Shown here: positions 23,701-34,934 of the stretch, piece by piece | Layout of the letters: the number at the start of each line of letters is the position of its first letter | How positions within the stretch are numbered: position 1 is the stretch's first letter | Assembly (NCBI GenBank): GCA_001599815.1 | Contig: BCIA01000004.1 | Span: 4,304,082-4,368,081, forward strand | From: Furcasterigmium furcatum | Taxonomy: Eukaryota; Ascomycota; Sordariomycetes; Glomerellales; Plectosphaerellaceae | Length of the DNA: 64,000 nt | Direction of reading: 5' to 3' | Position numbers and translations under genes: made by a program | Notes under the pieces: generated by a model | What the model saw: only the letters and a program-made list of their open reading frames with translations | The model's database searches: none | What the model was told of the DNA's origin: nothing

Positions 23701-26700
23701 TCCCCAGGGCACCACCGGCACTGAACCCCAAGCCATGGAGGGCATCGAAACTGAGGGCGCTTCGCAAAGCAACCAGCCCGCTGCTAATGTGCCCCGAGTT
23801 GTCACTGTCATTAGGGGCGAGGAGGTCGACATTACAGAGCTGGGCATCGATCCTGAATATCTCGCAGCCCTCCCAGAAGAGTTCCGCGAGGAGGTCATTG
23901 CACAGACGGTCAGCTCTCGCCGTTCGCAAGCTCGCGAGGAGGCTGCCACCGGAGAACAAACCGAGGTCTTCCAAGAATTCCTCGATGCCCTTCCCGAGGA
24001 AATCCGCAGCGAGATTGTCCAGCAAGAGCGCCAAGAGACTCGCCGACGCGAAAGGGAGGAACACCGACGCCAAGCAGTCACGGGCGGTCAAGACGCTCAC
24101 GCGGCGGACATGGACGCCGCAAGCATCCTTCTCACCTTCCCTCCCGATTTGCGTCAACAGGTCCTGCTAGAACAGGGCGAGGACATACTCGATCAGCTCA
24201 CCCCTGATATGGCGGCTCAGGTTCGCTTGCGTCAACGTCCAGACGCTGGAAGAAGTCCCGGAGGAGTGCGGCGCTCCGGCGTTCAGGCTGGCGAAGGCGC
24301 TGAAGCAGAGACAACCAAAACTCAGCGGAAGACTGTCGTGCAAATGCTCGACAAGGCTGGTATCGCTACGCTACTGCGTCTCATGTTCATCTCGCAGTAT
24401 GGGTCCATCCGCAACCATCTCTTCAGCGTTCTGGCAGATGTCTGTGAGAACCGACAAAACCGCCTCGAGGTCATCAGCACCGTTCTGTTAATTCTTCAAG
24501 AGGGAAGCACAGACATGGATGCAGTGGAGCGTAGCTTCAGCCAGCTCTCCCTCAAGGCCAAGAGACCCAAGGACAGGGATGCCGATCCCAAGACTCCTAC
24601 CCAGAGTCTTAAGAGAACTCTGACGTCCTTGACGGCACCGGGTCAGACCCAGACGAACTCCGAGGTTTCACCTCTCTTGGTGGTTCATCAATGCCTCGAT
24701 CTGCTCCAGGATCTTTCCACCAAGAACCCCCACATCCCCATGCTGTTCCTAACCGAGCACGACAGCGTTGCATCGTCCCTCAAGAGGAGCCTCAGCAAGA
24801 AGGGCAAGACCAAGGAGGCGAAGGAGTCCAAGGACAACAAGTCCAACAAATACGCCATCAACTCGCTTCTCACCCTCCTGGATCGTGATTTAGTCATGGA
24901 CAGCTCTGTCGTCATGGCGTATCTTGCCGACCTCCTGAACAAGATTACCGTCCCTCTTGCCACAATGGACCGCCGGCGTCGCGAGGCGCGAGAGAAGGCA
25001 GAGAAGGCAGAGAAGGCCGCCGCCGAAGCCAAAAAGGCGGCTGAAGAGGCGAAGGCTGCCGGAACAACCGATACTGCCGAAGCGACAACCGCCCAGCCGC
25101 AAGCGACGAGCACCGTTTCAGTTGATGCCAGCGAGGCTGCTGCGAAGCAAGAAGACAAAGAAAAGAAGCCCGATGCCGCTGCTGAGGCCAAATCTTCCGC
25201 TTCAGAGGCAAAGGAGACCAGCGAAAAGAAGAGCCGCGAGTTCCAGGATCCCATCATTCCGCCCAACAACCTGAAGATGGTGGTCAAGATCTTCGTCGCT
25301 CGTGAATGCAGCTCCAAGACATTCCAGAACACCATCTCGGCGATCAAGAATCTGTCGGTGATCCCTGGCGCCAAGGCAACGTTTGGTCAAGAGCTGGTCC
25401 ACCAAGCTCAAGCATTGAGTGAGAACATCGTCACCGACCTGGATGAACTCTTGCCACACATTCTCAAAGCCACCTCCGGCACTGAGATCCAAGGTGTTGC
25501 GCTCGCCAAGTTCTCCCCTGGCGCCTCGGAGCAGAACAAGCTGCTTCGCGTCCTGACTGCTCTGGACCATCTGTTCGACACCAAGAAGAAGGCAGACAAG
25601 AGCAGCGATAACGAGGCCGGCATCAGCGAAAAGCAAGACCTCGTGCACAGCCTCTATCACAATGTCACATTCACCAGGATGTGGGGAAAGCTCAGCGCTT
25701 GCCTCAGCGCGATCCGCCAACGGGAGAATATGGTCAACGTGGCAACGATCTTGCTTCCTCTCATCGAGTCTCTGATGGTGGTCTGCAAGAACACTGCCAC
25801 CACTGAGCACGGTACCCAGCCGCAGCCTGACAAGGAGATGGTCCTCTCCAGCCCGCCTCCCGAATCCCAGATGGCTGGTCTCTTCTTCCAATTTACCGAA
25901 GACCATCGCCGCATCCTCAATGAACTCGTCAGGAACAACCCGAAGCTGATGTCCGGAACGTTCGCACTCCTCGTTAAGAACCCCAAGGTGCTGGAATTCG
26001 ACAACAAGCGAAACTACTTCAACCGCAGCGTACACAGTCGGTCCAGCGCTCAGCGCCCGTCGTTCCCGCCGTTGCAACTGGCTGTCCGCCGCGACCAGGT
26101 GTTCCACGACTCGTTCAGGTCCCTCTACTTCAAGTCTGGCGATGAAATGAAGTATGGAAAGCTCAACATCCGCTTCCACGGCGAGGAAGGCGTTGATGCC
26201 GGTGGTGTGACCCGTGAGTGGTTCCAGGTGCTCGCAAGACAAATGTTCGACGCCAACTACGCACTGTTCATTCCTGTGTCGTCGGACCGCACCACCTTCC
26301 ACCCCAACAAGCTCAGTGGCATCAACGACATGCATCTCATGTACTTCAAGTTCGTCGGCCGCATCATCGGAAAGGCTCTGTACGAAGGTCGCGTGCTCGA
26401 CTGCTACTTCAGCCGTGCGGTCTACAAGCGAATCCTTGGCAAGAAGGTGTCCGTCAAGGATATGGAGTCCTTTGATCCAGACTACTACAAATCACTCGTG
26501 TGGATGTTGGAGAACGACATCACCGACATCATCACGGAAACCTTCTCTGTGGAGGATGACGAATTCGGCGTCACGACGATAGTCGACTTGTGCCCCGATG
26601 GTCGTAACATTCCCGTCACCGACGAGAACAAGCACGAGTATGTCCGCCTGGTTGTTGAGCACAAGCTCCTGTCCTCGGTCAAGGAACAGATGGAACACTT

Positions 26701-27205
26701 CTTGAAGGGCTTCCACGAAATCATTCCTGCCGAGCTCATCTCCATCTTCAACGAGCAGGAACTCGAGCTCCTCATCTCTGGTCTGCCCGATATCGACATC
26801 GACGATTGGAAGAGCAACACCGAATACCACAATTACAACCCATCATCGCAGCAGATCCAGTGGTTCTGGCGCGCTATCCGATCCTTCGACAAGGAGGAAC
26901 TCGCCAAGTTGCTGCAGTTCGTCACCGGAACCAGCAAGGTGCCTCTGAATGGTTTCAAGGAGCTTGAGGGTATGAACGGAATCAACCGCTTCAACATTCA
27001 CCGTGATTACGGCAACAAGGAGCGTCTGCCCAGCTCACATACCTGTTTCAACCGTAAGTTCTCTAAACCTTCTGTCGTATCCCGTCACCATCGACTAATC
27101 CATGACACAGAACTCGACCTTCCGGAGTACGACAGTTATGACACACTCCGCTCCCAAGTGCTCAAGGCTATCACTGCCGGAAGCGATTATTTCGGCTTCG
27201 CCTAA
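14718..27205 (+). CDS. TOM1: Giant HECT E3 ubiquitin ligase, Tom1/HUWE1 family
   Basis: Transfers ubiquitin to substrates through a C-terminal HECT cysteine; yeast Tom1 acts in mRNA export, histone and ribosomal-protein turnover. Exons: 14718-14765, 14821-22546, 22598-22651, 22704-27053 and 27111-27205, giving about 4090 aa. The N-terminus (MGKITKT, then SPWLAVFVQKA and WPFPRGDLYHWIPLLNRFD) and the following helical-repeat region match the DUF908/DUF913 segments of fungal Tom1. A UBA-like stretch lies near residue 1480. A very acidic segment covers roughly 2395-2610. Ubiquitin-binding-motif repeats (IDPEYLAALPEEF, then FLDALPEEIR) lie near 2990 and 3035. The HECT domain starts near 3690, with the catalytic Cys at about 4057 (codon 27044-27046, SSHTCFNQ) and the usual FGFA C-terminus. 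The last intron is 57 nt and stop-free, so its retention would keep frame. The tiny 54-nt exon 3 was placed by phase and the GTATGG donor. Confidence 0.96.
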
Positions 27206-28292
27206 GCAGCACGTTGAAGCAGGTAACGAACCTCGAATGATCATGATCATCGCATACAAAAACATCGGCATGGGATGTGGGCGAGAGGGGATTTTACGAT
27301 CCTTCACGAATAGGATATGGTGTCGGAGGGCATGGCGTGAGATTCTCTATCCCCTTCTGTATCAGTCAGCGATTTACGGAAATGCGAGGACGTGCGGTCG
27401 AGGGAAGATCGCGGGTCAGGACTTGGGCGGAGATGAGCCCGATCCCCAATGGTTTATGTTTGCTTGTACCGCTTTGATGCGCCTTCATGGGGACACCAGA
27501 GGTGGACAACTCGCGGCGGAGTGCAGGCCGCTGCCGATGTTGGCTGCTTCTGGTGGAACGCCTGAGAGGGTGATTTATGCATTGTAGAATAGTTCCGTCC
27601 TCTAGACTAATACATGGGGAACCTGGTCAGTCAGCTTGCGTTTCGTGATATCGGCCTGGGAAAACACGCCATTCGGAGACATGGGCAAGCCTCGTTATAG
27701 AGACTCGCTCGTGGTGACAACTACTTGACTGGCACGAGGGACACAAATACATGGCCGGTCCACATATTGCCGTCCAGGTAGGTATTCTCCATGGCTACTC
27801 AAGTCAATATGGCGGTCCCTGGAACTACCTCTAGCTCAGCACGAAACTACCCCAGTGTTCTGAATCAAGAGAGCGGTCATGTCAATTATCTAGAGTTCGA
27901 GCCAAGGGCGACCATCTTTTCTGGAACTGTCAAGAGAGGAAGGGTTCACAAAGGCAAGAATGCTGATCATAGCCATGTCATTATGCGTTCAGTGATGCAT
28001 TTCCATTGTCAGAATGCCTGGGATTCTGATCTACAATTCCGTTTCCTCGGAATTCGGGAACCTGGCAAACAACAACAAGACGTCGATGACCCCACGCCAG
28101 GGCCAGAATTTGGATATCCCTTCCTGTCACGCCGGATGCAAGAAAACCAGAAGACCGGAGTCATTGTTGTTCATGAGAGTGAATATTGCTCTTTCTCCAT
28201 TTTTTTGGACTCCCCGATGCCGATGCCAGCCAGACAGCCCTACCCGCGCTACCGCATGAAGTCGCCGTGTCTACACACGCAGTAAAGATAAT
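27206..28292. other. Convergent intergenic region between TOM1 and RPS6
   Basis: Both neighbours terminate into this 1.1 kb region. An open frame at 27791-28285 (+, 164 codons) ends 8 bp before the eS6 stop on the opposite strand. It shows no recognisable domain and overlaps expected 3'UTR, so it was not called. I see nothing else. Confidence 0.5.
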
Positions 28293-29528
28293 TTACTTGC
28301 GCATGGAAGAGGCGCGGCGCTTGCGGGCCTCGGCCTTCTCGGTCTTCTTCTCGGCAATGCGCTTGGCGAGGATCTGGGAGTACTCGTTCTGCTGAGGGTC
28401 AGTGGATGGACTCCAATATTGGGCATGACGGGGATACGTACGGCCTCGTCCTTGACCTTCTCGGATTGGCGGCGCTTGATGGCAAGGCGGTGACGCTTGT
28501 GCTGGAGGCGCTGGGGGGTGACAAGGCGCTGGATGCGGGGAGCCTTGGTGTAAGGCTTCTTGCCCTCGCCCTTGGGCTGAACCTCACGGCGAATGACGTA
28601 CTTGCGGACCTATTCATCACGAAGAGATATGATTAGCATTATGCGGGTCACAGGGAGTGTAGCATGTCGAATGCAGCCCAGCACGCGGGGGTCTGCTCTG
28701 GCCGTATCTCGTGCTCGGGGGGGAGGGCCGAGTCGGACGGGACGGGACAGAGCAGGCAGACGCGGCCTTTTGCTCTCTTCTCACACTCTACCCGGGCGGA
28801 GACAGATTGCTCTGCCGCGGCACCGGGCAGGCGATGACGAGGTGGCTGTTCGACGTGCGGAGGAGCACACGTACATCGTCATCCTTGGTGAGGCCGAAGA
28901 ACTTGCGGATCTTGGTGGCGCGCTTGGGGCCGAGGCGCTTGGGGTGGACGACGTCGGTCAGGCCGGGGATGTCGGCATCACCCTGCTTGACGACGGAGAG
29001 GGCGAGGACGGAGAGATCCTGGCCGACGATGCAGCCACGGACGGACTTGCGCTTGCGCTCGCCGGTGCGGCGGGGGCGGTAGCAGGAGTGGCCGTCGGAG
29101 AGGAGGAGACGGGTACGGGTGGGAAGCATGACACCCTGCTTCATGGGGAAACCCTGCTTGTCGTTGCCGCCGGTGATGCGGAAGATATAGCCCTTGAACT
29201 CGTCGCCGACAGAGTCGCCGGGGATCTCGGCGCCCATGCGCTTCTCCATGAAGATGGCGAGCTTGCGCTCATCTTCGATGTCGATGAGCTTCTGGCTGCC
29301 GTTGGCAGGGAAGGAGATGTTCAACTGTTCGTGGACGCCATGTCAGTATTGCAATTCTATCGCGCTTCATGTCACGAGCTCCATCCACCATCGACAGCGG
29401 CCGCGTTTCTGCATCGAGGGAGATCGAATCGAGTCGGAAACGATGGGAATCGAGCAGACGACGTGTAACGGACGTGCCGATGGCGAAGGTCTCGAGATGA
29501 TTGAGGGTTTGTGTGTCCGTACCTTCAT
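28293..29528 (-). CDS. RPS6: 40S ribosomal protein eS6
   Basis: Small-subunit protein whose C-terminal serines are phosphorylated downstream of TOR/AGC kinases in many eukaryotes. Four exons: 29528-29523 (only ATG AAG), 29324-28875, 28609-28442 and 28388-28293, giving 239 aa, the typical fungal length. Joining the 6-nt first exon to exon 2 gives MKLNISFPANGSQKLIDIEDERKL. Later landmarks are MKQGVMLPTRTRLLL, KFFGLTKDDDVRKYVIRREV and the C-terminal RKRRASSMRK. This tail retains the RRxSS phosphosite pattern. The first intron is about 200 nt and the second about 265 nt, long for this window. The gene is divergent from CTF8 with 435 bp between start codons. Confidence 0.98.
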
Positions 29529-29963
29529 CTTGCTGGCGCTGGGTGGTGCAAGATTCTTGTCGGCGTGGTTGTCGGTTGTCGATGGGAGTTCAGAAAAGAT
29601 TGGTCCGCTGCCACCAGGAGAAAATTGAAAATCGTGTGCGTGGGTAGCGAGAGGGCAAAATTGCAGCCAATGAGAGCGCTGGTGCGGGTATCGGGGAAAA
29701 TAAGGGCCGGGTCTGAGCTGGGATTGGCGCTTGCCGAAGATGGAATTTGAGTGCACGGACCAGCTGCCGATGGTCTCCACCTGAGTTGGTGCCTTGATCG
29801 TGTCCCGCTGTGCTTACGCCCCCAATATCTAGACATGACGATGGAGGACTGACTGTTGGGGAGGCTGGCTGGTTTGTGGTGACGACTCAACACACTTTCT
29901 TCCAACGTCACCATCACTCACCTTTTATCTCTCACCCAAAGTATTCAGACGCCCTCATCAGCC
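29529..29963. promoter_or_regulatory. Bidirectional promoter RPS6 / CTF8
   Basis: Only 435 bp separate the start codon of eS6 (-) from that of Ctf8 (+), so the two genes share upstream DNA. A CCAAT box (plus strand, 29667-29671, in GCAGCCAATGAGAG) lies near the middle. The part next to CTF8 (about 29890-29960) is rich in C and T on the plus strand. Confidence 0.5.
29667..29671 (+). promoter_or_regulatory. CCAAT box in the RPS6/CTF8 divergent promoter
   Basis: CCAAT pentamer in GCAGCCAATGAGAG, 139 bp from the eS6 start and 293 bp from the Ctf8 start. The position fits a shared promoter element; not tested. Confidence 0.4.
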
Positions 29964-30395
29964 ATGTCTCAAGTCAAGATCTACCCCCCTCGACAATCTC
30001 GGTCGACACCAGACAACCCCTTGCCGCAGATGATCCAAACGCCTGCTGGAATGGCGCTCCTGGAACTTCAAGGCACGATCAACCTGCCTGAGGACTCTGT
30101 CGATGCAGATGGAAAGGCAACCGCCACCGTGCCCGTTGGCAGGATCGTCTTCCCAGACTATCACCCTGAGACCCAGGAGGAGGGGAGCACGGCGTGGATG
30201 AAGCGTGTCTATCTCTACGTTGGGCCGCACCAGAGGCTTGCCGGAGAAGTCAAGAAACTTCCCAAGGAACTGGCCATGGTCCGGAGGAAAGGCGAGATTG
30301 GCTCGGACCCAGAGCACCTGGAGGTGGTGGAGATCCTCAAGTACAAGCTTGTGTTCTCGCAGCGGCCGGAACCTGTAAACACGGAGATTGTGTAG
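29964..30395 (+). CDS. CTF8: Chromosome transmission fidelity protein 8 (Ctf8)
   Basis: Ctf8, with Dcc1 and Ctf18, forms the alternative replication factor C that loads or unloads PCNA and supports sister-chromatid cohesion. The intronless frame gives 143 aa, similar to yeast Ctf8 (133 aa). The central segment TPAGMALLELQGTINLPED is the family signature. It is followed by GRIVFPDYH and, after an acidic loop, by VYLYVGPHQRLAGEVKKLPKELA and VEILKYKLVFSQRPEPV, which also fit the family beta-barrel pattern. The gene shares a promoter region with RPS6 and converges on DPH1, with 190 bp between the two stop codons. Confidence 0.87.
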   Translation: MSQVKIYPPRQSRSTPDNPLPQMIQTPAGMALLELQGTINLPEDSVDADGKATATVPVGRIVFPDYHPETQEEGSTAWMKRVYLYVGPHQRLAGEVKKLPKELAMVRRKGEIGSDPEHLEVVEILKYKLVFSQRPEPVNTEIV

Positions 30396-30585
30396 GGACA
30401 ATCTTTCTTCCAGGCGTGACGCTGGGACGGTACGGGATGTGGAGCGCAGAATTTCACGACATGGTATGGGGGCATCAGGGAAGCAAGCGCTGTAAGGTAC
30501 TCAGGGGCACGGCCTGCTTCATGGCTCATGATCCAACAGGTCCTTCGTCGTCAATGTCATCAATTCTTGACTCCTTTCCAAGGCC

Positions 30586-31990
30586 CTAGCTCGTCGCCCC
30601 AACCTCGATGGGTCTCGTCCTTCCCAGGCCTTCCTTTCCATAGTAGTCCATCGGATACACGCCGTTGCCCCAGCCCTCTCTGGCTTCGAGCGTCACCAGG
30701 GCTTCGTACGGTGTGAGCAGCGGCCGCGGGAACGCGTACCCCCAATCGATGCTCAGCCGCGGACAGGCCACCTGCACCCAACACTCGACATCGCTCATCA
30801 TGGACAGCTTGCCCGGGAAGATCTCGCTGAGAAGCAGATTGACCCAGGGAATGCCCCTCTCCTTGAGCCTGACCTCGATCGTGGCCATGGTGTGCGGGTT
30901 CCCTTGCCGACCAAGGGATCCGAGGATCAAACCCCATTTCTTCGCCTTCTTTGCCGTCTGGATGGCATCTCTCCGCAAGTCCTGCATCTCCTCGTGGCCG
31001 TACGTCTCCCGCGTCAGCTTCCGGGAGTATGGGTCGTATCTGTAGGCTGCTATTGTCGGGTTGTGGATCATGATGCTCTCGAGATGGAAGCGGCCGTCGC
31101 CGAGGTAGAGAATCATGTCCACTGCGTCTTCCTCCTTGAGTCGCGGTGAGGTGCACCCCAGAATTTCGCCTTTGCTCAGGGGTGCAATCTGAGGCACGAT
31201 GACCTTAAAGCCTGCCTTTTCGAGGGTGTTCTTGACGCCATGGATGGTGGCGTTGAACTGGATCGTTCCCACTACAGCAATGGTCTTGCCAGAGGAAAAG
31301 TTGCGCTCCATGGAGGCGAGAAGATGGGCCGTGTCTATGGAGATGTCGACGAAGACGTAGAGGGTCTTGATCTTGGTCACGTCGACGGGGATGAGGCAGC
31401 TGTGGGCGTAGTGGACGAGGAGGTCGCAGCCCAGCGCGCGGGCTGTGTAGTCGTCAATGCAGCAGGCGCCGTAGGTGACGTCGCCCATGATAAGCGTTTC
31501 GATACCTGGGCAGAACTGCGTCAGGATGTCGGAGATGGTGGTGGCAAAGAGAAGGAGGCCCTCGGGCATCTGCAGGGCAATCTTCTTGGAGTTGTTGGTG
31601 CGGATGCGATGAATGGTCTTGGGGATCTCGAAGCTGTAGTTGGCCGGCAGTAATGCGATGGCGGCCTTGAGCTCCGGGTCGTTGAGGATCTCTGGAGGCA
31701 CTTGGTTCAGAAGACGGGGGCCTCTTCGGGGTTTGGCGACTGATGAACGGGTTAGAATTGGGCGAGAAGCATGACGTCCTGCTGAGAGACCACCTACCTT
31801 GTATTGAGCTACTATCCTCTATGGACGCATTGCTTTGTCCTGGCGCCTTGGCCGCATTCTCCGCGGCTGTTCGCCTGCCGATGAACCTCTTCTTGGGCTG
31901 CTTGATTTCGGCGGCTGCCGCCTCTTGTCTCTGCGTCTCCTCGATGTCGGCGGCGATGCCCAGGTCGGTCTGCGCTCGGTCCTCCTCCAT
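30586..31990 (-). CDS. DPH1: Diphthamide biosynthesis protein 1, 3-amino-3-carboxypropyl transferase subunit
   Basis: With Dph2 this radical-SAM-like iron-sulfur enzyme transfers the aminocarboxypropyl group of SAM to a histidine of eEF2, the first step of diphthamide synthesis. Two exons, 31990-31798 and 31739-30586, give 448 aa. The intron (GTAGGT donor, CTAAC branch point) is 58 nt and joins in phase 1. The N-terminal 64 residues are charged and variable. Conserved blocks follow: NYSFEIPKTIHRI, QMPEGLLLFA, GDVTYGACCIDDYTARALGCD, VHYAHSCLIP, GDGRFHLESIMIHNP, YGHEEM, ILGSLGRQGNP and ECWVQVACPRLSIDWG. The cysteines in the GACC, HSC and VACP blocks are those expected to bind the 4Fe-4S cluster. 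The C-terminus holds PMDYYGKEGLGRTRPIEV. Confidence 0.97.
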
Positions 31991-32812
31991 GATTGAATTT
32001 TACGGGTTCCAGGTAAGTTAATATAATGATGATTATGTGTTTCTCCGCGTATACCGACCACGTAGAGAAGAATATCTCAGGCTCACGAGAGAGTCAGAGG
32101 TGGGATGAGATTTGCCCCGCGATGAGCCGTTGGAGGTCAGATCGGATAGAAGAAATTTTGGAGGGGCAGTGCCAGACCTCGATACATGCATGGTCATGGC
32201 CATGTGCAACGCCCCGCCACTCGCAAAGACACGAGCTTTCCACCTTCCCCCTGGCACCGGCTCCGACCTGGGATGAGGGGAAGACGGACTCAGCCCTGCT
32301 GGGACCTGGAGCTAAAATAAGCCTGAGCACGGGCGGGCACAGTGCCTCTACCGTCAAGCAAGCAAGGAGGCAGGCTTGTTCGTCCCGTACCGGACTTACC
32401 TTACCTTGGACAGCCAGGAACCCGCCAGCCAGCCGCACCGCACTCGCTGGATCCTCCATCAGGCAGCAGAATTCATCGAGTCCGGGGGTTCTTGGCCAGC
32501 AGCCGCCTGTCGACATTATTGCTCGGTCGTCCTCTTCTTGTCTCTCTTCTTCTCTGCTTCCAATCTGTCGCTTCTCTCGTACTTCTCGCCGACTCGACGT
32601 GGCTTGCCTGACTCGCTTGTTTGGTGGGCTGTAAGCTGCTCTCGCGCCTCAATTCTGCTTGCTTGCTTGACGAGAGCCTCAATTCCTCCCGATTGAGCAC
32701 GGGCGCACCGCCGCCTCTTCCTGCCTGGTCAGCATTGCACGTGGGAGCGGGCATGCTCTGGGCCTCAATTCCGTGAGTTAACCGCGCAGACAAGCCCACA
32801 GCAGCCGCCACA
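31991..32812. promoter_or_regulatory. Divergent upstream region of DPH1 and the Hsp70-like gene
   Basis: The 822 bp between the two start codons serve both genes. Short frames on both strands have no protein features. I found no repeat or RNA gene. Confidence 0.4.
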
Positions 32813-34934
32813 ATGAGCCTGAATCTCCCGATCCGGAACAGCACGGCGAGTGAGAGGAACCAGGCGAGCCGGAACTACTTCACCAGCTACACGCCGCCCT
32901 CGTCGACCGAAGCGATCAATGGCCCTGTGCGGGAGCCGATCAATCAGCTGCTTGCGCCGAACGATCGATTGATCGTCGGTGTTGACTTCGGAACGACCTT
33001 CTCGGGGTGAGTGAGACTCTTCGCCTTCAACGCTCAGTGGTAAGCTCTTGTTGACTGATCACCTGTTGTTTAGAGTCGCGGCCGTTTACACGGGGACGCC
33101 CGATGATGTCGAGATCATCAAGTCCTGGCCTGGTGGCAACGGCATCACCTCAGACAAAGTGCCCACCGAGATCAGCTACGAAATCCCCTCAGCCCCGTCG
33201 TCGGCCTCGCCATCCCCTGCCCCGGGCAAATCTGCAGAATCCTCGGGCACCAAGCCCACCGTGAAATGGGGCTTCCAGTTCAGGCCAGAGGAGTCTCGGT
33301 TGCGCTGCATCAAGCTCTTCCTCGACCGGTCGCAGAAACTGCCCTTCTACGTCTCCCCCCTCGAGACCGCCGCCCAGCTGCGCAAGTATGACAAGACCGT
33401 GGTGGACGCCGTGAGCGACTACCTCACCCAGATCTACGAGCACACCATGGACACCCTGACGAGGCGCTACGGCAAGTCCTTCATGGACTCGACTAATGTT
33501 GAGTGGGTGCTGACGTGCCCCGCCGTCTGGTCCGATACCGCCAAAAACACGACCCTCCAGGCTGCCGAGCGCGCGGGCATGGGCACTCAGTCCGAGATTC
33601 AGATGATCAGCGAGCCAGAGGCTGCTGCCGTGTATACCCTCAAGGCTATCCAGCCAAACCACCTCAGTGTCAATGACAACTTTATTGTTTGTGATGCTGG
33701 TGGTGGTACAGTCGAGTAAGCGGCATGACGTCTACAAGCAGACTTGAGAATCGATACTGACAGAGACGTCCAGCCTGATCGCGTACAAAATCCTGTCACT
33801 ACAGCCCCTGAAGGTCGAGGAGTCGGCCGTGGGCACGGGAGGTCTTTGTGGAAGCGCTTTCCTCAACTATCGGTTCGAAGAACATGTGCGGAATCGCATT
33901 GGCCACAGCCGCTTCGACGAGATGAAAGTCAAGAAGGCCAAGACATGGCAGATGGGCCTGCGGTACTTCGAGGAGTTCGTCAAGCGAAACTTCAACGAGG
34001 ACGAGCACCAGGAAGTCAATGTACCGTGAGTGAACCTCCGTCTTGGTTGCTGAGACTTGACCTGACAAAAGATAGATTCCCCGGTCTCCCCGATGACGAA
34101 GAGGCGGGCCTGGACTGTGGCTTCCTTGTGATGACTGCGGAACAAGTCAAGGCCATCTTCGAGCCGGTGGTCAAGGAGGTGTGCGACCTCGTGCAAGGTC
34201 AGGTTGACAAGCTGCGCGCACAAGGAGGGGTCGTCTCGGGCATTGTCCTCGTAGGAGGCTTCGGCCAGAGCGACTACCTCTACCGCCGCCTGAAATCCCA
34301 TTTTGCCAGCGCAGCGCCACCCCCGTACACCGAGCGCCCGACACACGCGAACACCGCATTCTCTGAGCAGGCTTCGATCGAGGTGATGCAGCCCGTCTAC
34401 GCCTGGACCGCTGTGGTTCGAGGCGCGGTGCTGCGCGGCCTCGAAGGCAACATGGTCATCTCGCGCAAGGCTCGCAACCACTACGGCACGTCTTACGCGA
34501 CGGTGTACGATGAGGAGAAGCACTCCGTGAGCGAGCGCTACTGGTCGCCGTTGTGGGAGCGCTGGATGGTGTCAGACAGGATGCAGTGGCACATTGCCAA
34601 AGGAGAAGCCATCTCACCAGTCACGCCCATTGCATTCCACTACACTCGAAACTTCCGGCCGGGGCAGAGCCTGATGGTGACGGACGACCTGATCGCGTGT
34701 CCGGCCGAGGAGCCGCCAGCCGCGTACACAAGAGAGCTGCAGCATGTGTGTACTCTGACGACAGATCTGAATGCTGTGCCGAGGAGTTTGTTCACGCGGC
34801 TGACGACGACCCGCGGCGTCGAGTTTGACAACCTCGACTTTACCCTGGAGATGATCGTGGACAGTGCCGGGCTGGGCTTCGAGCTCAAGGTAGACGGGGT
34901 CAGATATGGCCGTGTCGAGGCGGAATTCCACTAG
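32813..34934 (+). CDS. Hsp70-like ATPase domain protein (HSPA12-like)
   Basis: Four exons, 32813-33006, 33074-33715, 33774-34025 and 34076-34934, give 648 aa; all joins keep phase. The protein has the actin/Hsp70 ATPase fold motifs: phosphate-1 VGVDFGTTFSG (about 55-65), phosphate-2 NFIVCDAGGGTVDLIAYK (about 267-284) and the adenosine-type motif IVLVGGFGQSDYLYRRL (about 420). The order and the divergent spacing fit the HSPA12-like group common in Pezizomycotina rather than canonical chaperones. The recognisable Hsp70 peptide-binding domain and EEVD-type tail are absent. The C-terminal 150 residues form an unrecognised beta-rich region. Cellular role is unknown; many paralogues of this group occur in fungi. 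The N-terminal 50 residues look disordered, with no signal peptide, so it is probably cytosolic. Confidence 0.88.

Noticed and set aside
27791..28285. 164-codon plus-strand frame downstream of TOM1
   Set aside because: No recognisable domain, non-coding composition, and it ends 8 bp from the eS6 stop in expected 3'UTR.
28593..29468. Long plus-strand frames antisense to eS6
   Set aside because: Shadows of the highly biased codons of eS6 on the other strand.
31240..31653. Plus-strand frame antisense to DPH1
   Set aside because: DPH1 conservation on the minus strand explains the open frame.
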